Source of the DNA: Bacteroidota bacterium
GTDB lineage: Bacteria; Bacteroidota; Bacteroidia; Chitinophagales; Saprospiraceae
Reading direction: 5' to 3'
Assembly: GCA_029557915.1 (NCBI GenBank)
Contig: JAKQHS010000056.1
Location: 48,637 to 112,636 of the forward strand
Length of the DNA stretch: 64,000 nt
In this document: one piece after another, positions 25,821 through 36,000 of the stretch
How positions within the stretch are numbered: position 1 is the stretch's first letter
Layout of the letters: the number at the start of each line of letters is the position of its first letter
Translations under genes and position numbers: made by a program
The notes under the pieces: generated by a model
The model's database searches: none
Told to the model about the DNA's origin: nothing
What the model saw: only the letters and a program-made list of their open reading frames with translations

Positions 25821-28800
25821 TCAACGGTGCAATACAACCGGTGTGGCTCCATTCCGGACAAATAAATACTTTTTCGAACTGCCGGTATGTAAAATTTCGA
25901 TATCCCTTACCGCACCATCGATGAAGACTCCGCTTTGCTCTGCCGGCAAGGCCCTGAAGGCCATCTTGCCCTGGTTTAGAAGCAGGAGGCCGTGGCCGGC
26001 GTCCTGGCGGCCGAAAGCGGGCAAGGTCTCATAGAGATTTCCGCCGAGCAGGATATCCGGCAGCGAATCCCCGCTGACCTCATCCAGGCATAAGGCGAGG
26101 ACCATGGAAAACTGGGCTTCCAGCGGCAATTCGATTATTGTAAAATGGCCATCGCCTTTATTTTCAAACATTGCGCTGGCCGTGATTTCAACCTTTCTGA
26201 CATTTTGATCATCCCGGCTCTTCGGGAATATCTGGTCAAAGTCCTGCTTTGAAAAACTGCGGTAGTCGGTGTATTTTTTCTTCAGAAAGACCAGCTGGCC
26301 GGCCAGTTCATCCTTTGAAAAAAAAGAATAGTCCTTACCCTCCCGGTAGTAGGAGACCGGCGCTTCCGGGCTTGCGTTTTGATCAAAGTCGGCGGGATAG
26401 ATCATGACCGGATGCTGTGGAGAGGCTTTCAGATCGTGGTTCATGCCCAGATTACCCGCTACCAGGTCCTGGTCCCCATCTCCATCGAGATCCGCCGCTT
26501 TGACCGTCTGCCATAGCCCGCTGCTTGATGGAATCATTCGTTTTTTCCAACGGTTCCCTTCTCTCGAAAGGATGGTTAGGGGCATCCATTCCCCGCAAAC
26601 CACCAATTCTTTACCCGGGGTGGGATCCACATCCGCCCAGACGGCATCCGTCACCATGCCGAGGCCCCTGGTCACCGGATCTTCCAAAACGCTGAATTTC
26701 CCTTTGCCGTCATTGATCAGAAAATAGGAATCGGTATTGAATCCGTAATACGGGGCCACCCTTCCCCCGATAAACAGGTCGGTATCTCCGTCCTGGTCCA
26801 GGTCATGTGCCGCAATACATGCGCTCATATGGGCCTGGGCCGGAAAACCATCCTCCCGGAAAGTCAGATTGCCCTTGCCGTCATTCAGGTAAAGGCGGTC
26901 AACCAAAAGGGCGGGCTGGTCCATCTGGTAACCTGCCGAGGCCACCGCCAGATCAGGATCCCCATCCTGGTCCGCGTCGATCCAGGATCCGTCCACATCT
27001 TCAAAAGAGGCGTGCAGGTCGAGGCTGTTCTGAGCCAGGGCCGTAAATGATCCGGACGGTGTTTGCAGATAAGTAATGCCCGCCTGACCCCTGGCGCCGC
27101 CAATCCAAAGGTCTTCCAGTCCGTCGCCGTTGATATCCGCGACCGCGCTGCCGGGCCCCTGGGTGGACAATTTATAGAGCAGCAATTTTTCCCTTTCAAA
27201 ATCATTGTAGGGATTTTCAACATGTAGATAAGCGATACCGGGGTCAGCTGCTTTAAACAAGGTTTCCCTTGAAACGGGTGCAGCATACCCCTCCTTCCGG
27301 TCTTGCTGCTTTATGGTATTTAAGCGGTCCGGCTGAACCGCTTCGATGCGCTGCAGGGAGCCATCCGGCCATCGGATCAGGAGGCTGTCGATGCCGGTAT
27401 GGCTGCCCAATCCGAAGTGCACCGTATAATCCGAAGAAGACTGAAAGCCCCGGACAGGAAAGATTTCCCTGGTTTTTTTTTGGTCCCCCTGGAAAAGGGT
27501 TACCCTCGCGCCCACTGCAAATGGATTTAGTCCCTGGCCTTCCAGTTTTATCCTGAGGGAATGGCCCGGCGGCTGGGTTTCATTCCTCAGCAGGCTGGCC
27601 GGCTCATTGATCCGGTTGATGACCAGGTCGAGATCCCCGTCTAAGTCAAAGTCAGCATAAGCAGCCCCGGTTGACAAGTCCGGGCCTTCCGGGTTCCAAA
27701 GGGCAGATCGGTCGGTGAAAAGCAAGGGGCTTTCCTGGCTGAAGAAATAATTCCTGACCCGGCCATCCGGCATTTTTTGGATCAGGGACCCTGGATCCGA
27801 AGTATCGGAGGCGGAGGGAGCCGCCAGGTATTTCAGGTAATCGAGGTCGTTCGGGCGGTGGGCTATGCCGTTGGCTACAAAGAGGTCCAAACTACCGCTG
27901 TTGTCAAAATCGGCCAGCAGCGGAGTCCAGCTCCAATCCGTCCTGGAGATATTGCTCAACTGGCCGATTTCACTGAAAATCGGGAGGCCATCCGGACGGA
28001 TGAAGGTATTCAACTGCAGGGTGTTTCTGGGATACTGAAAGTGGTACCCGAAGTCAGCCTTATATTGATAGATATCGTAAGGATCGGCTCCTACCGAATT
28101 TTTCAGCACTTCTTCCGATTCAGGCTTCATGTCCAGGCTCACGATATCGGTGAAACCGTCGTCGTTGATGTCGGCGATATCGCTGCCCATGGAAAAAGTG
28201 CTGGTGTGGCCGAATGAAAGGGTCTGGCTTTGCCGGAAGGTCCCGTCCTGCCGGTTAATATAGAGGTAATCGTTTTCATGGAAATCGTTGCCGATCAGGA
28301 TATCGGGCCAGCCATCCGCGTTAAAATCCGAAACGCCCACCCCCAGCCCGTAACCCAGGGGGCTGCTGAGGATGCCGGCTTCCGGACTGACGTCCGTAAA
28401 TTTCATTCCATCGTTTCTCATCAACCGGTCCCCTTTCTGGGGGTCTGCCTGGCGGCGGATCGAGGTATCCCGGTAGGTTTCCACGGAATGGATGGAATGG
28501 CAGAGCAGATACATGTCCAGGTCGCCGTCACGGTCATAATCCAGCCAGGCTGCCTGGGTCGAAAAAGCTTTAAAGTCAAGGCCGTATTGATTTGAAAGTT
28601 CCGTAAAGGTCAGGTCCCGGTTATTGATATAAAGCCGGTTTTGTCCATTAAAACTTTTATAATCCCCGATCGCGCAAACATAAATATCCAGCCATCCGTC
28701 GCCGTTGACATCGGCCATGCTGACCCCCGTATTCCATTGGTTTTCACAGGCGGTCCCGGAAGCCTCAGTGATATCTTCAAACCGGAAATTTCCCTTATTC

Positions 28801-29075
28801 AAATACAGTTTGTTGCCTGTTTCATTGGAGGCAAGGTAGAGGTCGGGCAGCCCGTCGTTGTTGAGGTCACCCGCGGCTACGCCGGCTCCGTTGTAGTAAT
28901 ACAGGTATTCGAGGATATTGACCGGGCCTTTTTCATTCAGCAGGTTCGAAAAGCGGATACCGCTTGAATCGGCCGGGACGGAAGTATAGAGGGTAGCCTG
29001 TTTTTTTTCTTTGCAGGAGGGCCACAATCCAATCAGGACGGCCAGGACAAACAGGGTTTTTATTTTACCGTCCAT
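25821..29075 (-). CDS. CRTAC1-type FG-GAP/VCBS repeat lipoprotein with UnbV/ASPIC domain (paralogue 1)
   Basis: 1,084 residues. Type II signal with C21 (Trp-Pro-Ser-Cys). Two seven-bladed-propeller-like regions (about 40-480 and 640-1080) are made of FG-GAP/VCBS blades with calcium loops of the form D-x-D-x-D-G (D-L-N-N-D-G, D-Y-D-R-D-G-D, D-L-D-G-D-G-D and others). Between them, about 515-590, lies an ASPIC/UnbV domain with G-A-R-V-T and the R-G-F-Q-S-S-S and H-F-G-L-G signatures. It is likely an outer-membrane surface lipoprotein for binding, perhaps of glycans. It lies five bases downstream of paralogue 2. Confidence 0.9.
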   Translation of the reverse strand: MDGKIKTLFVLAVLIGLWPSCKEKKQATLYTSVPADSSGIRFSNLLNEKGPVNILEYLYYYNGAGVAAGDLNNDGLPDLYLASNETGNKLYLNKGNFRFEDITEASGTACENQWNTGVSMADVNGDGWLDIYVCAIGDYKSFNGQNRLYINNRDLTFTELSNQYGLDFKAFSTQAAWLDYDRDGDLDMYLLCHSIHSVETYRDTSIRRQADPQKGDRLMRNDGMKFTDVSPEAGILSSPLGYGLGVGVSDFNADGWPDILIGNDFHENDYLYINRQDGTFRQSQTLSFGHTSTFSMGSDIADINDDGFTDIVSLDMKPESEEVLKNSVGADPYDIYQYKADFGYHFQYPRNTLQLNTFIRPDGLPIFSEIGQLSNISRTDWSWTPLLADFDNSGSLDLFVANGIAHRPNDLDYLKYLAAPSASDTSDPGSLIQKMPDGRVRNYFFSQESPLLFTDRSALWNPEGPDLSTGAAYADFDLDGDLDLVINRINEPASLLRNETQPPGHSLRIKLEGQGLNPFAVGARVTLFQGDQKKTREIFPVRGFQSSSDYTVHFGLGSHTGIDSLLIRWPDGSLQRIEAVQPDRLNTIKQQDRKEGYAAPVSRETLFKAADPGIAYLHVENPYNDFEREKLLLYKLSTQGPGSAVADINGDGLEDLWIGGARGQAGITYLQTPSGSFTALAQNSLDLHASFEDVDGSWIDADQDGDPDLAVASAGYQMDQPALLVDRLYLNDGKGNLTFREDGFPAQAHMSACIAAHDLDQDGDTDLFIGGRVAPYYGFNTDSYFLINDGKGKFSVLEDPVTRGLGMVTDAVWADVDPTPGKELVVCGEWMPLTILSREGNRWKKRMIPSSSGLWQTVKAADLDGDGDQDLVAGNLGMNHDLKASPQHPVMIYPADFDQNASPEAPVSYYREGKDYSFFSKDELAGQLVFLKKKYTDYRSFSKQDFDQIFPKSRDDQNVRKVEITASAMFENKGDGHFTIIELPLEAQFSMVLALCLDEVSGDSLPDILLGGNLYETLPAFGRQDAGHGLLLLNQGKMAFRALPAEQSGVFIDGAVRDIEILHTGSSKKYLFVRNGATPVVLHR

Positions 29076-29080
29076 AGGCC

Positions 29081-32000
29081 TCAGCGGTAGGTATAAAACA
29101 AAGGACGGTCATGGTTGCGGGCGATGATCAGCGCTTTTTTACCCTGTATCCGGATGGCTTGAATATCCCGGATCTCGCCGCGAATGCAGATGCCGGATTC
29201 GGTAGCCGGCAAAGCCCTGAACTCCTGGTTCTCCGTTTGGGTAAGCACCAGGCCATAGGAGGCATCGTAGCGCCCCGTTTCCGGTTTGGTGCGGTATAAA
29301 TTGCCTCCGAGGATCAGGTCTTTTTTTCCATCCCCGTTGAAATCATCGGAAAAAAGGGCATAAACCGGTGAGAACTGGGCTTCCACCGGAAGGGCTTTGG
29401 AACTGAACCTCCCTTTGCCATCATTGATAAACAGGGTGGTTTCCAGGGTGGTCACGCTGTCCACCCAGGTATTGGCCCTTTGGGCCGGGCTGAAAAAATC
29501 ATCCAGGGTCTTACCCGCGAAATCAGAATAATGCAGATATTTTTTCTTCAATACGGGCATCTGGGCCAGAAGGTCGTGTTTCAGCGTAAAGGGATAGTCC
29601 CGCCCTTCCCGGAAGGTGGTGATGATCTGTTCCACCGTGCCGTTTTGGTCAAAATCATTGACGTACATCTTTAAAGGGTGACCGGGCTGGGTTTTAAACC
29701 GGCTATTGAGGCCGTGGTTGCCGGCTACGAGATCCATATCCCCGTCTCCGTCAATATCGACGTCCAACAAGCAGCGCCACCAGCCCGTGGGTCCTGCAGC
29801 CTGGACCAGCGCCCATTGCCCCCCCGTGTTTTTAAAGATTTGCAGGGGCATGTATTCGCCGCAAACGATAAGTTCCTTTACAGAGTCTCCGTCAAGATCG
29901 GCCCACCTGGCATCCGTGATCATGCCAAGCTGGAGCAGGCGGGGAGCCCTGGTTTTGGTTTCATCCGTATACGATCCCTTTCCATCGTTGATCAGAAGGT
30001 AACCGTTGACCGGAAGTCCGTAATTAAAAGGTTTGGCGCGGATCCCCACAAAGAGGTCCTCATCCCCGTCCCCATCGACATCACAGGGACGTACGCAAGA
30101 GCTGCTTTCAAAGCGGAAGGTGGGCAGGGGTTGCCGGGTCCACGTAAACTGGCCTTTCCCGTCATTGAGATACAAGCGGTCCATCAGGTCGGAGGAAGCT
30201 TCGGAATATTCGCTTCCACCGCTGCATACATAGAGGTCAAGATCGCCGTCTCCATCGGCATCGAATAAGCCACTGCCGGTGTCCTCGCTGGCCCGGTGGC
30301 CTTCCATGGCCGGTTGGTTGGTGTGGCTGAAACTGCCGTCCCGTTGCTGGAGGTAGATGGCGCCGAAAGCATTGATGGCATTGCCGATAAAAAAATCCTG
30401 CAATTGATCCCCATTCAGGTCCCCTATGGATACCTTGGGCCCTTCCGAGGAGGTCATGTGATAGACCAGCCGTTCCCGGTCAAAATCGGAATAATCATTT
30501 TCTGAATGCATAAACGAAACGCCTTTGACCGTCAGCGGTTCAAACAGACTTTTTGAAGCCGGTTTAGCCGCAAAGGTTTGGGCGGGTATGGCTTCCCGCT
30601 GGTCCAGAAACAAGGTTTGATCAGCCTTTACCGGGCTTATACGGATGATGCTTTGATCCGGAAAAACAATGACCAGGGAATCCACCGATTCGGCTTTCCC
30701 CAGTCCAAACAGGGCGACCGGTTCCATGCTCGATTCGAAACCGCGGATGGGCATGTACTCAAGGTATTGAAGCTTCGCTCCCGCATAAACTTTGATCTGG
30801 GAACCAAAAGCGTAGGTATTGCCCCCTTTGCCTTTCAAAATGATCTTAAGGTAATGATGGCCCAGGCGGCTGGTCGATTCGTTGCGGTAAATAAAACAGG
30901 GCATGTTCACATTATTGACCACGAGGTCAGGATCGCCGTCCAGGTCGAGATCGCCATAGGCGGCGCCATTGGAAAAAGAAGGGGTGGCCAGGCCCCAGGC
31001 CGCGGCGGAATCGCTAAACTGCAATCCTTCACCCTGGTGGAAGGCATGGTTGGGGATGGCTTCACTGGGTATGGAATCGATCAGTTGTTTATAATCGACC
31101 CGGTCATCCTTGACGATGTTTCGCACCGTATTCTCATCGGAGACAAAACTCAGGTAATCCTGGTCGGTGAGATCCTGGTAAATGCCGTTTGCCACAAAGA
31201 TGTCCTTGCGGCCGTCCAGGTCCATGTCGAAAATAAGCGCTCCCCAGCTCCAGTCCGTGGCATGTACACCGGCCAGGCGGCCGATGTCCGAAAAGCTGCC
31301 ATCGCCATGATTGAGGTGCAGCATATTGCGGATAAACTGGTGATAATACCCGTTTTTAACGTTGTACTGGTATTTGTTCCAGTCTTCAAAGGTGGTTTTG
31401 GTTTTCAGGCGCTTCTCGGTGGACGGCAGCATGTCGGTGACAAAGATCTCGGGGTAAGCGTCGCCATTGATATCGGCCATGTCCGCCCCCATGGAGGCTG
31501 CGCTGATGCTGGGCATTTGCCGGGTGAGTTCTTCGGTGAAGGTGCCGTTTTTCTGGTTGATATAGAGGTAGTCGCGTTCAAAAAAATCATTGCTGACATA
31601 GATGTCCTGCCAGCCGTCCTGGTTGATGTCGCCCACGGTAACCCCCAGCCCGAAACCGATGAGGCTGCCGTATATGCCCGCCTCGTCGCTGACATCGGTA
31701 AATTTTTTCCCGTCATTCCGGAAAAGTTTGTCCCCGCCCAGGGTATCCCGTTCTTCACGGATATTGTTGCGCAAATTAAAGCTGCCGATGGCCTGGTAGG
31801 AATTGTTGAGCAGATACATATCCAGGTCGCCGTCCTTGTCGTAATCAAAAAAAGCAGCGTGGGTGGAATATCCACGGTCGTTGAGGCCGTAGGCTTCGGC
31901 CATTTCAATGAAGGTATTGTCGCCCTGATTGATGAAAAGTTCGTTTTCCTTGTTGTCCCCCTTGATATCCCCCGAATTGCAGACATAGATGTCCAGCCAG

Positions 32001-32389
32001 CCGTCCCCGTTGACGTCGGCCATGGCCACCCCGGTGGACCAGGCCTTGGTGCCGCCTACCCCGGCGGATTCGGTAATGTCTTCGAATACAAAGTTTCCTT
32101 TGTTGAGATAAAGTTTATTAGGAGCCATATTGGCAGTGAAATAGAGGTCAGGCAGGCTGTCGCGGTTGATGTCCCCGATGGCTACTCCACCCCCATTGTA
32201 AAAATTCCGGTAGCGGTAAATATTAAACTCGCGGTCGTAATGCAGCGGGTTGGAAAACTCAACCTGGGTATGGGAAGCCGGCATCAGGGTGAAGAGGGGA
32301 GGGACGACACCCGGCTTATCCTTTTGTACGCAAGACCAGCAACATCCGGCAAGCAGGATCAGAACATGGATTTTTGAAGATTTATTCAT
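29081..32389 (-). CDS. CRTAC1-type FG-GAP/VCBS repeat lipoprotein with UnbV/ASPIC domain (paralogue 2)
   Basis: 1,102 residues. Lipoprotein signal ending in a cysteine cluster (C16, C17, C20), with C20 in Trp-Ser-Cys the likely lipidated residue. Layout is as in paralogue 1, but long stretches are closer to paralogue 3 (shared D-T-L-G-G-x-K-L, F-G-L-G-V-x-V-G-D and V-T-D-M-L-P blocks), suggesting a later duplication. The central ASPIC/UnbV domain lies near 525-600. The gene overlaps the preceding small lipoprotein gene by eight bases, a sign of translational coupling. Confidence 0.9.
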   Translation of the reverse strand: MNKSSKIHVLILLAGCCWSCVQKDKPGVVPPLFTLMPASHTQVEFSNPLHYDREFNIYRYRNFYNGGGVAIGDINRDSLPDLYFTANMAPNKLYLNKGNFVFEDITESAGVGGTKAWSTGVAMADVNGDGWLDIYVCNSGDIKGDNKENELFINQGDNTFIEMAEAYGLNDRGYSTHAAFFDYDKDGDLDMYLLNNSYQAIGSFNLRNNIREERDTLGGDKLFRNDGKKFTDVSDEAGIYGSLIGFGLGVTVGDINQDGWQDIYVSNDFFERDYLYINQKNGTFTEELTRQMPSISAASMGADMADINGDAYPEIFVTDMLPSTEKRLKTKTTFEDWNKYQYNVKNGYYHQFIRNMLHLNHGDGSFSDIGRLAGVHATDWSWGALIFDMDLDGRKDIFVANGIYQDLTDQDYLSFVSDENTVRNIVKDDRVDYKQLIDSIPSEAIPNHAFHQGEGLQFSDSAAAWGLATPSFSNGAAYGDLDLDGDPDLVVNNVNMPCFIYRNESTSRLGHHYLKIILKGKGGNTYAFGSQIKVYAGAKLQYLEYMPIRGFESSMEPVALFGLGKAESVDSLVIVFPDQSIIRISPVKADQTLFLDQREAIPAQTFAAKPASKSLFEPLTVKGVSFMHSENDYSDFDRERLVYHMTSSEGPKVSIGDLNGDQLQDFFIGNAINAFGAIYLQQRDGSFSHTNQPAMEGHRASEDTGSGLFDADGDGDLDLYVCSGGSEYSEASSDLMDRLYLNDGKGQFTWTRQPLPTFRFESSSCVRPCDVDGDGDEDLFVGIRAKPFNYGLPVNGYLLINDGKGSYTDETKTRAPRLLQLGMITDARWADLDGDSVKELIVCGEYMPLQIFKNTGGQWALVQAAGPTGWWRCLLDVDIDGDGDMDLVAGNHGLNSRFKTQPGHPLKMYVNDFDQNGTVEQIITTFREGRDYPFTLKHDLLAQMPVLKKKYLHYSDFAGKTLDDFFSPAQRANTWVDSVTTLETTLFINDGKGRFSSKALPVEAQFSPVYALFSDDFNGDGKKDLILGGNLYRTKPETGRYDASYGLVLTQTENQEFRALPATESGICIRGEIRDIQAIRIQGKKALIIARNHDRPLFYTYR

Positions 32390-32954
32390 TTCCGGCCCCG
32401 TTTACAGTTTGAGGAGTTTTGGACATGTCCGTGATGATCATACGAACCTCACGGGGTTCCCTTTTAAAAAACCGGATTCTGCGGTTGCCGTCCACTTTCA
32501 CCCACAAATTACCTTTTTGTTTGTTTTTGATCTCTATAAATCCCGGTCCGTACCAGCGCTCCAGCAACTGTTTCACATCCACCAGCAGACTGTCCGTGGA
32601 ATAGGCTTTGATCCAGGGTGCCCAGTCTTTATAAGTGAAGAGGGCGGGCATTTCCACAATGGAATCGTTGCTGAAGGTGGGGTAAAAATCCAGGTAAGCG
32701 GGGGCTTTGAGGCCTTCGTTCAGAAAATACCGCGCGCTCAGGTTGTTTGAGCCCTGGGTCATTTCGCCTTTTTTGTTGTAATTCCAGCAAATCTCAAAAA
32801 ACGTCTTCCGGTCCATGCCTAAGGTCAGTCCAAGGAACAAACTGTCGTGCCTTTCCCCGCTCGCCAGCTCCCGTTCGAGCATACGCTCATACCGGGACTT
32901 GCAGGAGACAGCCAGAACCAGGCAGGCCAGGAGGAAGAAGTGAATGCGGGTCAC
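32382..32954 (-). CDS. Small hypothetical lipoprotein inside the UnbV gene block
   Basis: 190 residues if it starts at GTG 32954 (M-T-R-I-H..., lipobox Ala-Val-Ser-Cys at C18); a TTG at 32963 would add three residues. The mature part is soluble, mixed alpha/beta, with a G-L-T-L-G-M segment near residue 35 often seen in short Bacteroidota lipoproteins. No named family recognised. An exact -7 element lies just upstream, so a transcript may begin here and run through paralogues 2 and 1. Confidence 0.75.
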   Translation of the reverse strand: MTRIHFFLLACLVLAVSCKSRYERMLERELASGERHDSLFLGLTLGMDRKTFFEICWNYNKKGEMTQGSNNLSARYFLNEGLKAPAYLDFYPTFSNDSIVEMPALFTYKDWAPWIKAYSTDSLLVDVKQLLERWYGPGFIEIKNKQKGNLWVKVDGNRRIRFFKREPREVRMIITDMSKTPQTVNGAGNE

Positions 32955-32968
32955 GATGTACAAAGCCT

Positions 32969-32976
32969 CAAAGATA
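32969..32976 (-). promoter_or_regulatory. Putative -7 element inside the UnbV block
   Basis: Minus strand TATCTTTG, exact consensus, 14 bases before GTG 32954 (5 before TTG 32963). It would split the block into paralogue 3 alone and a small-lipoprotein/paralogue 2/paralogue 1/DoxX transcript. Confidence 0.45.
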
Positions 32977-33014
32977 GAATTATAGAAATTAAGAATTAAA
33001 GGAATGAAGGGGGA

Positions 33015-36000
33015 CTACTTGTCCTCCATCTGTCTTTTTAAGACCACCGGAATACCATTATTCACCGCAAGTACAAAATGCCTGGACTGGCCGATATCCA
33101 GGGCCTGGATATTGCGGACCTCCTGGTGGAGTGCATGGCCGGAAGCATTGTAAATAAAATCATGGTTTTTGTTTTGAAGGAAGATCGAAAGGCCCTGGGC
33201 CCTGTGGATCCCGGTTTCCGGTTTTGCACTGCCGTAATTGCCGCCCAGCAGGAGGTCCATAAGCCCGTCCCGGTCCAGGTCTTCGATAAGCACTGAAAAT
33301 ACCGGGGATAGCTGGGCTTCGGGGGGGAGGGATTTGAATTCAAACCGGTCACCCTGGTTTATGAACAAACCACTGCGGCTGGTATGGCATTGCAGGTGGA
33401 TCGCGCCGCTGAGTTGTTGGGGGGTGAATACATCGGTGATCTTTTGATTCTTGTAGCTTTCGAAACGAAGGTATTTTTTCTTCAGGGAAGGGATCTGCAT
33501 CACGAGGTCCTGGCGCAGGGTCAGGGGGTAATCGTCGCCGTTGAAAACGGTGAGGATCTGTTCTGCGGATCCGTTTTGGTCAAAATCGTTGATGTAGAGA
33601 CGGGCCGGGTGCTTATCCGTGGATTTGATCCTGGAATTCAGGCCCCAGTTACCCGCCACCAGGTCCTGATCGCCATCCCCGTCGAGGTCCCCGGCCCGGA
33701 TGGATTGCCATAGGCCGGTACTTTGGTCCAGTGCATAAGCAGCAGTGGCATCCGTGAACTGATTGTTTTCATTTTTCAGGAGGGTGACCGGCATCCATTC
33801 TCCGATTATGGCCAGGTCGTGGTCCCCATCGCCATCGAAGTCAGCCCAGGCCGCATCGGTGATCATCCCTAATTTCTGAAGCGCGGGGACTTCCCTGGGA
33901 TTGAACTGACCCTTGCCGTCGTTTTCAAGGAGGTAACCGTTGCAGGGCACGCCATAGTTGAAGGGGACCATGCGGATGCCGACAAAAAGATCCAGGTCCC
34001 CGTCCCGGTCAAAATCGCAGGGCCGGACACAACTGCTGCTTTCAAAATTAAAAGTCGGAAGGATCTGGTTTGATTTTTTGAAATGGCCCCGGCCGTCGTT
34101 AAAATAAAGGCGGTCCGCCAGGAGTGAGGACCCGGCCGGCACTTCATTGCCCCCGGAACACACATAGAGATCCAAATCCCCATCCCCATCCGCGTCGAAG
34201 AAGGTCGCGTCGGTATCTTCCGATCCCTTGTCCTGGGCCAACGGTCCGGACTTCAATGATTTAAAGTACCCGCTTTTTTGCTGGAGGAACAAGGCCGGCT
34301 CCGCGTCCATCGCGTTTCCGATAAAAAGATCTTCCAAACGGTCTCCGTTGACATCTCCGGTCGCCAGGGCCGGCCCCTCCCTGGATATCATGTGGAAGAG
34401 CAGGCGGTCCCTTTCGAAATCATTAAAGGCATTTTCCTGATGAATAAAATCAAGGCCTCCGGGATAAACCCTTTCCCATAAAACAGTTTTTTCTGACTGC
34501 AAGGGGATGCTATCGAACGGGAGACCGGGGGATGGCCTGAGCTTTATGGACTGATCTGCCGGGGTATGGCCGAGGGACATCGTCCGGCCATCCGGCCAGA
34601 TGATCCGGATGGAATCGACCGCTTCCGCGGAACCCAGGCCAAACAGGGGCCTTGGATCCACACAGGACATAAATCCGCGCATGGGATGCACCTCCTGGAA
34701 CCATTTCCGGTCCCCGGAGTATAAGGTGATCTGGGTGCCGATGGCCAGGGTATTGGCGCCGCTCCCTTCCGGTTCAAAACGGAGGTAATGCCGGTTGGGG
34801 TTTTTATCTGATGTGTTTTCATAGATAAAGCAGGGCATGTTGACATTATTGACCACCAGGTCGGGGTCGCCGTCATTATCCAGGTCCCCGTAAGAGGAAC
34901 CGTTGGAAAAAGAAGCTTCGCCCAGGCCCCATTCCGCGGCCAGGTTGGTGAAGGTCAGGTCGCCCTGGTTGCGGAAGACACAATTGGGTATTTTTTCGGA
35001 AGGAATGGCATCGATCAGCTTTTTGATGACCTGGTTTTCTTTATTCATCAGGCCCAGGATGGTCTCGGGATCATTGTACAGGTTGAGGTAGTCCTGGTCG
35101 GTCAGGTCTTTATAGATCCCGTTGGCGACGAAAATATCCTTATGTCCGTCCAGATCCAGGTCGGTGATCAGGGCGCCCCAGCTCCAGTCGGTGGCATAGA
35201 CGCCGGCATACCGGCTGATTTCACTGAATTGAAGACCTCCCCGGTTCCATTGCAGGGCATTCCGAATAAACTGGTGATGATAGCCGTTTTGCACATTGCG
35301 CTGGTATTTTTCCCAGTTTTCAAAAGTGGTTTTTGTTTTATAGCGCGCATCGGTTTCGGGCAACATGTCCGTGACGAAGACCTCCGGCAGTCCGTCGTTG
35401 TCGATATCCGCCATATCCGCCCCCATGCTGTTGAGACTGATTTCGGACATGGCCGAGTCCAGGCATTCTTTGAAGGTGCCGTCCCTCTGGTTGAGATAGA
35501 GGTAGTCCTTTTCAAAAAAATCATTGCTCACATAGAGGTCCGGCCAACTGTCCCGGTTGAGGTCGCCGACGCTGACCCCCAGGCCAAAACCGATGGCGCT
35601 GGTATAGATGCCCGCCTGGCTGCTGACCTCGGTAAAATGCCCGCCCTCATTCCGCATCAGTTTATTACCTCCAAGGGTATCGGGGATCAAGCGTTGGTCC
35701 TTACGAAGGTCATAGACGCCCACCGTGCGGATCGAATTATTCAGCAGGTAGACATCCAGGTCGCCATCCCGGTCGTAATCAAAAAAGGCGGCATGGCTGG
35801 AAAGGCCGGCGGTATTGAGCCCATATTGGGCGGATTCCTCCCGGAAGGTCAGGTCGCCCTGGTTGATAAAAAGTTCGTTGTGTCGGCGATCGCCTCCGGG
35901 TTTTCCGGATTTGCAGACATAGATGTCCTGCCAGCCGTCGCCGTTGACGTCCACGATGGCCACCCCGCTGGACCAGACCCCGGGGCAAGCCACTCCGGCT

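Noticed and set aside
30578..32377. Plus-strand open frame of 599 codons opposite UnbV paralogue 2
   Set aside because: It is the antisense of a repeat-rich gene whose codon use leaves the opposite frame open. It has no start context, signal or family pattern, and the minus-strand protein has clear domains. The same holds for the long plus-strand frames at 35142-36218, 27777-28595 and 23296-24699.
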